Source: Kitasatospora setae KM-6054
GTDB taxonomy: Bacteria; Actinomycetota; Actinomycetes; Streptomycetales; Streptomycetaceae
Length of the DNA stretch: 64,000 nucleotides
NCBI RefSeq assembly: GCF_000269985.1
Contig: NC_016109.1
Location: forward strand, 4,898,001 to 4,962,000
Direction of reading: 5' to 3'
Part shown: one piece after another, positions 1 through 10,100 of the stretch
Position numbering within the stretch: the stretch's first letter is position 1
Layout of the letters: each line of letters opens with the position of its first letter
Notes under the pieces: model-generated
Databases searched by the model: none
The model's input: only the letters and a program-made list of their open reading frames with translations
Told to the model about the DNA's origin: nothing
Translations under genes and position numbers: made by a program

Positions 1-23
1 GCGGACGGGGAGCGACGGCGGTT

Positions 24-1157
24 ATGGGGCTGACCAGTCACAAGGTGCTGGCACTGTCGGCGCTGCTGTCGGTGCTGATGGTGGCGGGTACGGTCCGGCT
101 GTGGCCCCGGCTGGCGGGGAGCGGCTGGCGGGTGGTGCTCGGCCGGCTCGGCACGATCGTCGCCACCCAGCTCTCGGTGCTCTGCACGCTCGCCCTGGTG
201 GCCAACAACTCGTTCGCGTTCTACAGCAGTTGGGACGACCTGCTGGGCACCGGCGAGAACCAGCCGGTGACCATCCAGGGCCAACTGTCGGGCCGCACCG
301 CGGTCGTCCAGTCGCTCTCCACCGAGCACGTCCGCGACACCGGGGCGACCGGTCGGGCGCCCGAGCAGTCCGGCCGGCTGGAGAAGGTCCGGCTGCCCGG
401 CGCGAGCACCGGGCTGACCACCGAGGGGTACGTCTACCTGCCGCCCGAGTACTTCCAGTCCGCCTACCAGGGCAGGCGGTTCCCCGCCGAGATCGCCATC
501 ACCGGGTTCCCCGGCGACGCGAAGAACCTGGTCAGCAAGCTCAACTACCCGTCCGTGCAGCTGAAGCTGGTCCAGCAGGGCAAGGCCAAGCCGACCGTGC
601 TGGTGCTGATGCGGCCCTCCCCGGCGATGCCCCGCGACACCGAGTGCGAGGACGTGCCGGGCGGCCCGCAGGCCGACCGGTACTTCAGCGCGGACGTGCC
701 GGCCGCGCTGCGCGCCACCTACCGGATCGCGGACGGGCCGGGCAGCCTCGGCGTGATCGGCAACTCCACCGGCGGCTACTGCGCGCTGAAGCTGGCGATG
801 CGCCACCCCGACGTGTTCGCCGCCGGGGTGTCGATGTCCGGCTACTACAAGGCCGCCGAGGACGCGACCACCGGCGACCTGTTCGGCGGCGACCAGGGCC
901 GCCGCGACCAGGCCGACCTGGAGTGGCGGCTGGCCCACCTGCCCGCGCCCGCGACCGCGCTGCTGGTCGGCGGCAGCCGGGAGGGCGACGGCGACTACCA
1001 CGAGCAGACCGAGCGGTTCCGGGCCGCTGCCAAGGGCAGCGCCACCAAGGTCGCCGTGATCACCCTGGACAGCGGCGGCCACAACTTCACCACCTGGTCC
1101 CGGATGCTGCCCGCCTCGCTCGGCTGGCTCTCCGACCACCTCGCCGCCCCGGCCTGA
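24..1157 (+). CDS. Membrane-anchored alpha/beta-hydrolase (esterase/Ag85-like)
   Basis: Predicted serine esterase of the antigen-85/esterase-D type, 377 aa. Two hydrophobic helices occupy about residues 8-26 and 42-66, so the catalytic part probably faces outside. The nucleophile elbow GNSTGGY carries Ser248, and GGHNF carries the likely catalytic His353 near the C-terminus. An Asp/Glu in the GGSREGDGD stretch is the probable third triad member. The ATG follows a GGGGAG ribosome-binding site about 10 bases upstream. No operon partner is visible downstream: a 480-bp gap follows. The substrate cannot be told from sequence. Membership in the Ag85-like fold is fairly safe; mycolyltransferase activity is not implied. 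Confidence 0.82.
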   Translation: MGLTSHKVLALSALLSVLMVAGTVRLWPRLAGSGWRVVLGRLGTIVATQLSVLCTLALVANNSFAFYSSWDDLLGTGENQPVTIQGQLSGRTAVVQSLSTEHVRDTGATGRAPEQSGRLEKVRLPGASTGLTTEGYVYLPPEYFQSAYQGRRFPAEIAITGFPGDAKNLVSKLNYPSVQLKLVQQGKAKPTVLVLMRPSPAMPRDTECEDVPGGPQADRYFSADVPAALRATYRIADGPGSLGVIGNSTGGYCALKLAMRHPDVFAAGVSMSGYYKAAEDATTGDLFGGDQGRRDQADLEWRLAHLPAPATALLVGGSREGDGDYHEQTERFRAAAKGSATKVAVITLDSGGHNFTTWSRMLPASLGWLSDHLAAPA

Positions 1158-1637
1158 CCGTCCGACGGCCCGATGGCCCGTCGGCCCGTCGGCCCGCTCC
1201 GGGCCGACCGCCTGACCATCCGTCAGCCCGTCGGTCCGTCCGCCCGTCAGCCCGTCGGTCGTCAACCCGGCCGCCCGACCGGTCGTTCGGGATCTTTCCC
1301 GACCCCTTCTGACCGGCCGCGCGTCACAGCGCGCAACTCCGTGCGCGCAAAGAGTTTCGACCCGCGCCGCCCCCGGGTATGCAGCCATCGCGCGGGCGGG
1401 CCTGACGGATGGCCCACGAACGCCCGCCCGGAGCGGATCGGGGGTGTGGGCCAGTGGAAGGCGCGGCAGGCGCGGGGCACGGTCGCACCCGGGTCCGGAA
1501 TCCCTTCGCCGTTCCGGTGAACGCTGAGGGATCATTGCTCCACTGAGCGACACCGGCCGCCCGTTCGGGGCGCCCGTCCGCACATCCACCCGCGGCCCGA
1601 CGTGGCCGCACGCACCCGATACCGAGGACTGTTCGAG
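1158..1637. repeat. Low-complexity intergenic region with GTCGGCCCGTC-type repeats
   Basis: This 480-bp gap contains no convincing gene. From about 1159 to 1290 it is a degenerate tandem array of short units resembling GTCGGCCCGTC/CGTCAGCCCGTCGG, partly self-complementary. The remainder is presumably the promoter and long leader of the cold-shock gene that starts at 1638. ORFs drawn here on either strand are repeat artefacts rich in Arg and Pro. Confidence 0.55.
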
Positions 1638-2021
1638 ATGCCCACCGGCCAGGTCAAGTGGTTCAACGAGACGAAGGGCTACGGCTTCCTGTCGCGCGAC
1701 GACGGCGGCGAGGTGTTCGTCCACACCAAGGCGCTGCCCGCGGGCGTCACCACGCTCCGTCCGGGCCAGCGGGTCGAGTTCGGCGTCGCCGCGGGGCACC
1801 GCGGCGACCAGGCGATGAGCGTCCAACTGCTCGACGCGCTGCCCTCGGTGGCCGCCGCCCAGCGCAAGAGCGCCGACGACATGGCCCCGATCGTCCAGGA
1901 CCTGATCACCAAGCTGGACAGCGTGCTGCCCGGCCTGCAGCGCGGCCGCTACCCGGGCAAGCCGGAGGGGCAGAAGATCGCCATGGTGCTGCGCGCCATC
2001 GCCGACCAGTTCGACGTCTGA
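1638..2021 (+). CDS. Cold-shock domain protein with C-terminal extension
   Basis: This 127-aa protein starts at the ATG preceding the codons for PTGQVKWF. A GAGGA ribosome-binding site lies about 10 bases upstream; an earlier in-frame start at 1602 lacks homology. Residues 1-65 form a cold-shock OB fold with RNP1-like KGYGFLSRD and RNP2-like VFVHTK, so it should bind single-stranded RNA or DNA. The last 60 residues, predicted helical, are absent from ordinary 67-aa CspA proteins but typical of this actinobacterial subtype. It converges on mqnD with only 7 bp between stop codons. Likely an RNA chaperone; cold induction is family knowledge, not visible here. Confidence 0.93.
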   Translation: MPTGQVKWFNETKGYGFLSRDDGGEVFVHTKALPAGVTTLRPGQRVEFGVAAGHRGDQAMSVQLLDALPSVAAAQRKSADDMAPIVQDLITKLDSVLPGLQRGRYPGKPEGQKIAMVLRAIADQFDV

Positions 2022-2028
2022 GCCCCGG

Positions 2029-2880
2029 TCAGCCGAAGGCCAGCGCGCCCGGGTCGACGGCGGGGACGAGTCCCTGCTCGGCGGCCCGGGTGAGCAGGCC
2101 GCGGACGGCCGCGTAGCCGTCCGCGCCGAGGTCGGCGGTGAACTCGTTGACGTACAGGCCGATGTGCTGGTCGGCGACGTCCGGGTCCATCTCCTGGGCG
2201 TGCGCCAGCACGTACTCCCGGCTGGCCGCCGGGTCGGCCCACGCCGCGCGCACCGACGCCCGCACGGTGTCGGCGAGTTCGCGCAGCCGCTCGGCGCCGA
2301 GCGAGCGGCGGGCGACGATCGCGCCCAGCGGGATCGGCAGGCCGGTGGCCGACTCCCACGCCTCGCCCATGTCGGCCAGCCGGTGCAGGCCGTAGCGCTG
2401 GTAGGTGAACCGGGCCTCGTGGATGACCAGTCCGGCGTCCACCCGGCCGTCCCGCACGGCCGGCATGATCTCGTGGAACGGCAGCACCACGATCTCGCCG
2501 AACCCGCCCGGCACCGCCTCCGCCGCCCACAGCCGGAACAGCAGGTACGCCGTCGAGCGCTCGCTCGGCACCGCCACCCGCCGCCCGGCCAGCTCGGCCG
2601 CCGCCAGCGGGCCGGCCGTCAGCACCAGCGGCCCGCAGCCCCGGCCCAGCGCGCCGCCGCACGGCAGCAGCGCGTACTCGTCCAGCACCCAGGGCAGCTG
2701 CCCGTACGAGATCTTCAGGACGTCCAGTTCGCCGCGCTCGGCCAGCCCGTTGGTGACGTCGATGTCGGCGAACCGCACCTCGGGCGCGGCCGCGCCCGGG
2801 ACCAGGCCGTGCGCCCAGGCGTGGAAGACGAAGGTGTCGTTCGGGCAGGGCGAGTACGCGACGCTGAGCGGCTCGGCCAT
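2029..2880 (-). CDS. mqnD: 1,4-dihydroxy-6-naphthoate synthase MqnD
   Basis: Enzyme of the futalosine route to menaquinone, 283 aa. It converts cyclic de-hypoxanthine futalosine into 1,4-dihydroxy-6-naphthoate. The N-terminal signature SVAYSPCPNDTF is diagnostic, and the protein has the periplasmic-binding-like two-lobed fold of MqnA/MqnD, with a conserved DAGLVIHEARFTYQ stretch. The start at 2880 is chosen because the family begins with that signature; a 45-residue extension in the same frame overlaps mqnB and is discarded. It sits 1 bp downstream of the mqnB stop, so translation is probably coupled. mqnA, mqnC and mqnE are not in this window. Confidence 0.95.
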   Translation of the reverse strand: MAEPLSVAYSPCPNDTFVFHAWAHGLVPGAAAPEVRFADIDVTNGLAERGELDVLKISYGQLPWVLDEYALLPCGGALGRGCGPLVLTAGPLAAAELAGRRVAVPSERSTAYLLFRLWAAEAVPGGFGEIVVLPFHEIMPAVRDGRVDAGLVIHEARFTYQRYGLHRLADMGEAWESATGLPIPLGAIVARRSLGAERLRELADTVRASVRAAWADPAASREYVLAHAQEMDPDVADQHIGLYVNEFTADLGADGYAAVRGLLTRAAEQGLVPAVDPGALAFG

Positions 2881-2881
2881 C

Positions 2882-3562
2882 TCAGACCTCCTTGAGCAGG
2901 TGCGGCAGCGGCGGCAGCGCGGCGAAGGCCCGCTCCAGGGCCGCCAGCGCGTCGCCGATCCGCCAGGACGCGCGGTCGCGCGGCCCGACGGCGTTGGACA
3001 CGGCCCGCAGCTCACCGGCCGCGAGCCCCCGGCGGGCGGCCGCCTCGGCCACCCCGAAACCCTCCATCGCCTCGGCCAGCGCCCGCGGGTGACGCCTCCT
3101 CAGCGCCTCGGCGCGCGCCGCCGAACCGGTCACCGTGGAGACCGTCAGCACCTCGCCGACCGCCCCGCCGGTGGCCGCGGCCAGCGCCGCCACCAGGCCC
3201 GGCGGCACCGGGTGCCGGACGGTGCCGAAGCCCAGCTCGGTGACGTCCGCGAAGCCGTCCGGCGTCTCGGCGCCCAGGTCGGCCGCCAGCACGGCGTCCG
3301 CCACCACCAGCGACCCGAGCGGCGCGGCGGGCGCGAAACCGCCCGCGATGCCCGCCGACAGCACCAGCCCGTACCGGCCGGCCGCCAGCTCCGCCGCCGT
3401 CCCCGCCGCCGCGGCCGCCGGGCCGACCCCGGCCGCCAGCACCACGGCCCCCGAGCCCGGGCCCAGCCCGCGCCGGACCGCCTCGGCCTCCGCCTCCACG
3501 GCGACGACGACGAGCAGCCCGGCGGCGGGGCCGGGCTGCTTGTCGGTGCGCTCAGCGGTCAT
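2882..3562 (-). CDS. mqnB: Futalosine hydrolase MqnB
   Basis: Nucleosidase of the futalosine pathway, 226 aa. It removes hypoxanthine from futalosine to give dehypoxanthine futalosine. The sequence has the PNP/MTA-nucleosidase fold: a LLVVVAVEAEAEAV first strand, Ala/Gly-rich AAGVGPAAA and SAGIAGGF loops, and the substrate-site motif EAMEGFGVA with a Met-Glu pair, followed by RAVSNAVGPRD. It starts at ATG 3562, 11 bp downstream of the DUF2771 gene, and abuts mqnD, forming an mqnB-mqnD operon. Identification rests on both the fold and this pairing. Confidence 0.94.
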   Translation of the reverse strand: MTAERTDKQPGPAAGLLVVVAVEAEAEAVRRGLGPGSGAVVLAAGVGPAAAAAGTAAELAAGRYGLVLSAGIAGGFAPAAPLGSLVVADAVLAADLGAETPDGFADVTELGFGTVRHPVPPGLVAALAAATGGAVGEVLTVSTVTGSAARAEALRRRHPRALAEAMEGFGVAEAAARRGLAAGELRAVSNAVGPRDRASWRIGDALAALERAFAALPPLPHLLKEV

Positions 3563-3573
3563 CGACCGGAGGA

Positions 3574-4107
3574 TCAGTCGGTCTGGTTCTTCAGCTCGAA
3601 GAACCAGATCGCGTAGACGTCCCTGGTCTCCGGGTCGCGGACGGCGACCGTCAGCGAGGTCTTGTCGGTCGACGACATGATGGTGTGCCCGGCAACCGTG
3701 CCGGAGAACGTCGTGCCGCGGGCGTTGTTGACGATCGGCACGTTGCCCTGCGACTGCTGGTCGCCCGCGCCCTCGGCGAACGCGAACCAGCCCTTCTTCG
3801 CCAGGTCCTTCGGCACCCCGACGCCGACCTGGTCGCTGGCCCGGACGTCCAGCATCGGCAGCTTGTTGTTCTTGCCCGCCGCGGTGGCGCTCTCCACGCA
3901 GGCGTTGATCGCGGCCTGGTCGATCGGCTTGCCGTCGTTGTAGCAAGTGGGCGCGGCGGTGGTGGACGAGGTGCCGACCACCAGGGTGGCCACGCTCTCA
4001 CGGGGCTTGCCCGCGTCGCTCGCCCAGTAGATACCGGTACCGAGGGCGGCGCCGCCGACGACGACGACGCCGGCGATACCGGCGATGGCACGGGTGCTGA
4101 GGCTCAT
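3574..4107 (-). CDS. DUF2771-like secreted/membrane-anchored protein
   Basis: Protein of about 177 aa with one N-terminal hydrophobic helix (IAGIAGVVVVGGAALGTGIY) and an extracytoplasmic remainder containing two Cys (in PTCYNDGK and NACVES) that could pair. The ATG at 4107 is preferred; a TTG two codons upstream (4113) is possible. It lies immediately upstream of mqnB in the same direction, the arrangement I recall in Streptomyces, but no menaquinone function is known for it. Assignment to the DUF2771 group is by context and general look; the biochemical role is unknown. Confidence 0.7.
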   Translation of the reverse strand: MSLSTRAIAGIAGVVVVGGAALGTGIYWASDAGKPRESVATLVVGTSSTTAAPTCYNDGKPIDQAAINACVESATAAGKNNKLPMLDVRASDQVGVGVPKDLAKKGWFAFAEGAGDQQSQGNVPIVNNARGTTFSGTVAGHTIMSSTDKTSLTVAVRDPETRDVYAIWFFELKNQTD

Positions 4108-4227
4108 GGGCAAGAGGCTACTCGCCTTCCGTGATCACGTGACGCCGGGGTGCCCGAGTCGCCCGAGGTTAGGCCGTGCGCGGGCGCGCCGCGCGAGCGC
4201 CCCGGCCGCCGTTCCGCGCCCCGCCGG

Positions 4228-5793
4228 TCAGGCCGCCCGGGGGCGGGCCGCCGAGCGGCGCGGGCCGACCCGCAGCAGCGAGCGGAGCGTCCACAGCAGC
4301 ATCAGCGTCATCACCGACGCCGCCACCGCCATCCCCAGCACCGGCTCCAGCGGCAGCGAGATGCCCACCGCGCCGCCCGCCACCCAGCTCAGCTGCAGCA
4401 CCGTCTCCGACCGGGCGAACGCCGAGGTCCGCACCGCCTCCGGCACGTCCCGCTGGATCAGCGCGTCCAGCGCCAGCTTGCCCAGCGAGGCCGCCATCCC
4501 CGCGACGCCCGCCACCACCGCCGCCGTCACCACCCCGTACCAGAGCGCCGCCGCGCCCGCCGCCGCCGTCGCCAGCGCCAGCACCGCCGTCACCGTCACC
4601 TCCGAGCCCCGGGTGCGCAGCCACGAACCCAGCACCGAGCCCAGCGCGTTGCCCAGGCCGGCCGCCGCCGCGACGATGCCCAGCGCCACCGTGCCCGGCA
4701 GGCCGTCCGGCGGCTCCCGGCGGATCAGGAACGCCAGGAACATCACCAGGAACCCGACCAGCCAGCGCAGCGCCGCCACCCCGCGCAGCGCCATCACCAC
4801 CGAGGGCCCGACCGCCCGCAGCACGCCCTTCGGCCGCGCCCGGTGCGGCTCGGCGTGCGGCTCGGCGTGCAGCTCCGCGCGCTGCTCGCCCTTGGCCGAG
4901 TCCACCTGGTGCGGCAGGTGGAAGGCCATCAGGGTGCCGATCACGAACACCACGAACGCCCCGCGCAGCGGCCAGCCGGGACCGATCAGGTGCAGCAGCC
5001 CGCCCACCCCGCCCGCCACCAGCGTCGCCAGCAGACCCGCCAGCGTCACCCGCGAGTTCGCCTTCACCAGCGACAGCCGGGCCGGCAGCAGCCGCGGCAC
5101 CACCACGCTGCGCACCACCCCGTACGCCTTGGACGCCACCAGCACGCCCAGCGCCTCCGGGTACAGCGCCAGCCCGCCGCCGGTCACCGCCCCCGCCATC
5201 ACCCAGGCCAGCGCGGCCCGGGCCAGCATCGACATCGCCATCGCCGACCGGCGGCCGTTCGGCAGCCGGTCCAGCAGCGGGCCGATCACCGGGGCGAGCA
5301 CCGCGAACGGCGCCATCGTGATCAGCAGGTACAGCGCGACCCGGCCGCGGGCCTCGCCGGTCGGCACCGAGAAGAAGATGGTGGACGCCAGTGCCACCGT
5401 GATCAGCATGTCGCCGAACGAGTTCAGCGCGTGCAGCTCGATCAGCTTCGCCAGGCCCGACTCGCCCGCGCCCTCCGCCGACGTCGCCCGCCGGATCCGG
5501 CGGCCCGTCCCGTGCACCACCCGGCCGGTGCGCGCCCCCGCCGCCGACGCGCCCCGGGCCCAGAAGCCGCGGGCCCGCACGGTCGGGGCGTCCGTGCCCG
5601 CGTCCGCCTCCGTGCCCGCGTCCGCCTCCGTGCTCGTGGCGGGCGGGCCGTCCTGACGGACCGTCGGACAGGTGGCATCCGCCTCCGGCTCGCCGGGGGC
5701 CACAGGATGCTGCCGCGACACGGCCGAGGCCCCCGAACGGCCCTCGGCCTGCCCGGAACCCGGTTCGCGCCGCGGCGGGATCTCCTCCGCCAC
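4228..5793 (-). CDS. MFS transporter
   Basis: Major facilitator superfamily protein, 521 aa, with about 12 hydrophobic segments from residue 115 on and a 100-residue hydrophilic, Asp/Glu/Thr-rich cytoplasmic N-terminus. The loop after the second helix, LDRLPNGRRSAMAMS, resembles the MFS motif A region. Two short coding repeats are visible: an 18-bp perfect tandem at 5593-5628, encoding ADAGTE-type units, and AEPHAEPH in the central loop. The substrate is not predictable. It diverges from the DUF3027 gene across a 318-bp gap. Confidence 0.88.
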   Translation of the reverse strand: MAEEIPPRREPGSGQAEGRSGASAVSRQHPVAPGEPEADATCPTVRQDGPPATSTEADAGTEADAGTDAPTVRARGFWARGASAAGARTGRVVHGTGRRIRRATSAEGAGESGLAKLIELHALNSFGDMLITVALASTIFFSVPTGEARGRVALYLLITMAPFAVLAPVIGPLLDRLPNGRRSAMAMSMLARAALAWVMAGAVTGGGLALYPEALGVLVASKAYGVVRSVVVPRLLPARLSLVKANSRVTLAGLLATLVAGGVGGLLHLIGPGWPLRGAFVVFVIGTLMAFHLPHQVDSAKGEQRAELHAEPHAEPHRARPKGVLRAVGPSVVMALRGVAALRWLVGFLVMFLAFLIRREPPDGLPGTVALGIVAAAAGLGNALGSVLGSWLRTRGSEVTVTAVLALATAAAGAAALWYGVVTAAVVAGVAGMAASLGKLALDALIQRDVPEAVRTSAFARSETVLQLSWVAGGAVGISLPLEPVLGMAVAASVMTLMLLWTLRSLLRVGPRRSAARPRAA

Positions 5794-6111
5794 ACCCCCA
5801 TCCTGCCCGAGAATCGCCGACCTAACGAGTGATTGTCGGGGCGTCGGCGCGCCCGCCCCCGAGCCCCGGACTGTGCTGCACCACCGACCGGCGGGTAGCC
5901 TGCACTACGCGCATGCCCGGCTTCCCGCAGGGGGGTGGCCGACCTGGGCGGCGCGGCCCGGCCACGGAGCGGCCTCGGGTCTAGCAGAATGGACCGGCCC
6001 CGTGCTCGCGGGGGCCGCCCCGGAGACGTGGCAGCGGCATCCGGCGCGGGCCCGCCTACCGGGCGCCGCCAGCGGGCCGCAGGATGACAGGACTGGGAGA
6101 GAACCGACGCC
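5794..6111. other. Divergent intergenic region, MFS / DUF3027
   Basis: This 318-bp region separates two divergent genes and must hold both promoters. I see no long palindrome or clear -10/-35 pair. A GGGAG ribosome-binding site about 11 bases before the GTG at 6112 fixes the DUF3027 start. No gene is supported here. Confidence 0.5.
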
Positions 6112-6999
6112 GTGAGTGCTGCGATGCGAAGCCGTACCCCTGACCGGCTCTGTGCAGAGGCCGTCGACCTCGCCCGCCAGGCAGTGGTGGACAGCGTCGG
6201 AGAGGCCGTCGTCGGCCCCCACGTGAAGGCGAGCGCGGACGCCGAGCGCGTCGTCACCCACACCTTCGAGTGCCTCGACCCGGCGTACCGGGGCTGGCAC
6301 TGGGCGGTCACCGTCGCCCGCGCCCCGCGCGCCAAGAACGTGACCCTGGACGAGGTCGCGCTGCTGCCCGGACAGGGCGCCGTGCTCGCCCCGCAGTGGG
6401 TGCCGTGGAGCGAGCGCCTGCTCCCCGGCGACCTCGGCCCCGGCGACCTGCTGCCCACCGGCGCCGACGACCTGCGGCTGGAGCCCGGCTGGACCGGCGA
6501 GGACGAGATCGCCCCCAACTCGGCGCTCGCCGAGGCCGACGAGGACGACGAGCCCGCCGACGGCGTCCAGCCCGCGCCCGCCCGCGCCGAGATCGGCGCG
6601 ATCGCCGGGGAGCTCGGCCTCGGCCGCCCCCGGGTGCTCTCCCGGCGCGGCCTGCACCAGGCCGCCGAACGCTGGGAGACCGCGTACGGCCCGCAGACGC
6701 CGATGGCGCAGTCCGCCCCCGCCTCCTGCGACACCTGCGGCTTCCTCGTCCCGATCGGCGGCTCGCTCGGCCAGGCGTTCGGCGTCTGCGGCAACGAGTT
6801 CGGCCCCGCCGACGGCCAGGTCGTCTCGCTCGCCTACGGCTGCGGCGCGCACTCCGAGGCCGCCGTGCTGCCCGCCCCGCCCGTCCCCAGCGAGCTGATC
6901 CTCGACGAGACCGTCGTCGAACCCCTCCCGCTGCACCCCGACCGCGCCTCCGGCTCGGTCGAACCGGACGCGCCCGCCGAGGAACTCGGCCACGCCTGA
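6112..6999 (+). CDS. DUF3027 family protein with putative zinc site
   Basis: Conserved actinobacterial protein of 295 aa with no known function. An N-terminal domain (about 1-110) contains FECLDPAYRGWHW, which is strongly conserved in this family as I recall it. An acidic linker with EADEDDE follows, then a C-terminal part with CDTCGF, GVCGNEF and YGCGAHSEA, a Cys4-like pattern suggesting a structural zinc. The GTG at 6112 is used; an ATG at 6124 is an alternative. A strong terminator follows, so it is probably monocistronic. Confidence 0.85.
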   Translation: MSAAMRSRTPDRLCAEAVDLARQAVVDSVGEAVVGPHVKASADAERVVTHTFECLDPAYRGWHWAVTVARAPRAKNVTLDEVALLPGQGAVLAPQWVPWSERLLPGDLGPGDLLPTGADDLRLEPGWTGEDEIAPNSALAEADEDDEPADGVQPAPARAEIGAIAGELGLGRPRVLSRRGLHQAAERWETAYGPQTPMAQSAPASCDTCGFLVPIGGSLGQAFGVCGNEFGPADGQVVSLAYGCGAHSEAAVLPAPPVPSELILDETVVEPLPLHPDRASGSVEPDAPAEELGHA

Positions 7000-7004
7000 G
7001 CACC

Positions 7005-7042
7005 GGGTCACCCGCGCCGCGGGGCCGCAGCGCGGGTGACCC
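7005..7042 (+). terminator. Intrinsic-type hairpin after the DUF3027 gene
   Basis: A perfect 13-bp inverted repeat (GGGTCACCCGCGC and its complement) with a 12-nt loop starts 5 bases after the DUF3027 stop. There is no T-run, as usual for actinobacterial terminators. It separates the gene from the large ATPase that follows. Confidence 0.8.
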
Positions 7043-7117
7043 ACTGTGCGTGGACCGTCGCAGCGCCCTGGCAGAATGCCGACTCGTACGCAGACCACGC
7101 GAAGGGCGGCTCGGCAC

Positions 7118-10100
7118 GTGGAGTCTCGGATCATCGGCAACGCGGCGTCCCCCGAGGAACCGGACGTCTTCGACACGGCCGGGCTGCGGCACACCGTCCT
7201 CGCGGCGTGGACGGCCGCGCCCGCCAGGTTCCGCGAGGACGCCAACGCCGAGGAGGAGCTCGCGCTCGGCGGCTACCGCGACCGGCTGATCGTCGAACTC
7301 GCCCAGAACGCCGCCGACGCGGCCGCCCGGGCCGGCACCGCCGGACGGCTCCGGCTGACCCTGCGCGACGGCGTCCTCGCCGCCGCCAACACCGGCGCCC
7401 CGCTGGACGCGGCCGGCGTCGCCTCGCTCTCCACCCTGCGCGCCTCCGCCAAGCGCGAGGGCGAGCGGGCCGTGGTCGGCCGGTTCGGCGTCGGCTTCGC
7501 CGCCGTGCTGGCCGTCAGCGACGAGCCCGCCGTGCTCGGGCACACCGGCGGCGTCCGCTGGTCGCTCACCGACGCCCGCGCGCTGGTCGCCGAAATCCCG
7601 GAGCTCACCGAGGAGTTGACCCGGCGCGAGGGCCACCTGCCGGTGCTCCGGGTGCCGTTCGCCGCCGAGGGCGAAGCCCCCGAGGGCTACCACACCGTGG
7701 TCGTCCTGCCACTGCGCGACGCCGCCGCCGAGGACCTCACCCGCCGGCTGCTCGCCGAGGTCGACGACGCCCTGCTGCTCACCCTGCCCGGCCTCGCCGA
7801 GGTGGTCGTCGACACCCCCGAGGGCGTCCGCGTCCTCACCCGCACCGAGCACCCGCAGCGCCCCGAGCAGCTGCCCGCCGTCACCATCACCGACGACGGC
7901 CGCGCCACCACCTGGCAGACCGTCAGCGCGGCCGGCACCGCCGCCCCCGAACTCCTCGCCGACCGCACCACCGAGGAACGCGCCCGCCCGCACTGGACGC
8001 TCACCTGGGCCGTCCCGGTCGACGAGGCCGGCCGGCCGCAGCGCCCGCGCACCACCCCCGTCGTGCACGCCCCCACGCCCAGCGACGAACCGCTCGGCGT
8101 GCCCGCGCTGCTGATCGCCTCCTACCCGCTCGACCCGACCCGGCGGCACGTCGCGCCCGGCCCGCTCACCGACTTCCTCACCGAGCGCGCCGCCGACGCC
8201 TACGCCGAACTGCTGCGCGCCCGCGGCGCCGACCCCGGCTCGCTCGACCTCGTCCCCGCCCCGCTCGGCCAGGGCGCCCTCGACAACGCGCTGCGCGCCG
8301 CCGTGCTCGCCCGACTGCCCGAGACGCCCTTCCTGCCGCACCCGCCCGGCACCGAGGAGGGCACCCCCGCGCTGCGCCCGCGCGACGCCGTCGTGCTGGA
8401 GGGCGCCGACCACTCGGTGGTCGAGGCGCTCGCCCCGATCTTCCCCGGCCTGCTCCCGGCCGGCCTGGAGCGCCGCACCGAACTGCGCGTCCTCGGGGTG
8501 CGCCGCACCCCGCTCGCCGAGGTGGTCGACCAGCTCGGCGGCCTGGACCGCGAACCCGCCTGGTGGCGCGGCCTGTACGCGGCGCTGGCCGGCGCCGACC
8601 CGGAGGCCCTCGGCGCGCTGCCCGTCCCGCTCGCCGACGGCCGCACGATCACCGGCCCGCGCCGCGTCCTGCTGCCCTCCGACGCCGCCGACTGGGCCGG
8701 CTACGAGGGCTACCCCGAGGCCCTCGCCGAGGCCCTCGACCTGCTCGACCTGCGCCTGGCCCACCCCGACGCCGCGCACCCGCTGCTGGCCCGGCTCGGC
8801 GCCGCCACCGCCACCCCCGCCGGCGTGCTGGACACCCCCGAGGTGCGGGCCGCCGTCGCCCGCTCGCTGGAACTCGGCGAGGACGACTACGACGCCGCCG
8901 TCGACCTCGCCGACGCCGTCCTCGCCCTGGTCAAGGCCGCCGCCCCGGCCGCCGGCGAACACCCCTGGCTGGCCCGCCTCGCCCTCCCCGACGACGAGGG
9001 CGAACTCGCCCGGGCCGGCGAACTCCTGCTCCCCGACAGCCCGCTGGCCCACCTGGTCGACGAGGACGAGGCCGCCTTCGTCGACGACGACCTGCTGGAG
9101 CGCTGGGGCCCCGAGGTGCTGGCCGCGGCCGGCGCGCTCACCGCCTTCACCCTCGTCCGCGCCGAGGACGTCGTCCTCGACCCCGACGACCTGGAGCGCC
9201 TCGACCCCACCGCCCCCGCCGACCGCGCCGCCGGCGGCGCCCCCACCGGCCTGATCGACGAGGCCCCCGACGGCCTCGCCGACTGGTGCGAGGACGCCCT
9301 CGAATCCCTGCACGCCGACGACGCCGGGGAGTTGGGCGTCCCGCCGGTCGCCGCCGAACTGCTCGCCGTCCGCGACCTCGACCTGGTCGCCGACGACGCC
9401 TGGCCCGAAGCCCTCGCCCTGCTCGCCCAGCCCCCCTACCGGGACGCCGTGGTCACCCCGGTGCGCACCCTGCTGCCCGACGGCAGCTACACCGACCTGC
9501 CCCCGTACACCGCCTGGTGGCTGCGCGACCACCCCGTCCTGGACGGCCGCGAACCCGCCGGGCTGCGCGCCGCCGGCGCCGACCCGCTGCTGCGCGGCCT
9601 CTACGACGAGGCCAGGACCACGCTCGACCCGCAGTTCCTGCACGCGCTCGGCGTCCGCACCACGCTGAACGCGCTGCTCGCCGAACCGCACGGCCCCGAC
9701 GAGCTGATCGACCGGCTCACCGACCCGCTCTCCGAGGTCAGCCACCGCCAACTGCACGGCATCTACAGCCTGTTGGCGGCCCTCCCGGCCGAGCGCGTCG
9801 AACCCCTGGACGTCGTCCGGGCGCTGGCCCCGCTGGACGGCGCCACCGGGCGCCGGGACGACCGCACCGTCATCGTCGACGCCGCCGACGCGGTCGTCGC
9901 CGACGCCCCCGACCTGGTCGAACTGCTGCACGGCCACGCCGTGCTGCCCGTCCACCCGCTGCTCGCCCCCGCGCTCGCCGAACGGCTGCACGTCTCGCTG
10001 GCCAGCGAGGTGGCCGGCGGCCGGGTGCTCTCCGAGGGCACCCTGCACCGCACCCCCGCCGTGGTCCGCGAACTGCTGCCCGGCTGCCCCGCCGTCTACG

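Noticed and set aside
5593..5628. Tandem 18-bp repeat as possible CRISPR or VNTR locus
   Set aside because: It lies in frame in an MFS gene and encodes a hydrophilic tail. The similar 18-bp duplication at 11791-11826 is in the P-type ATPase. There are no spacers.
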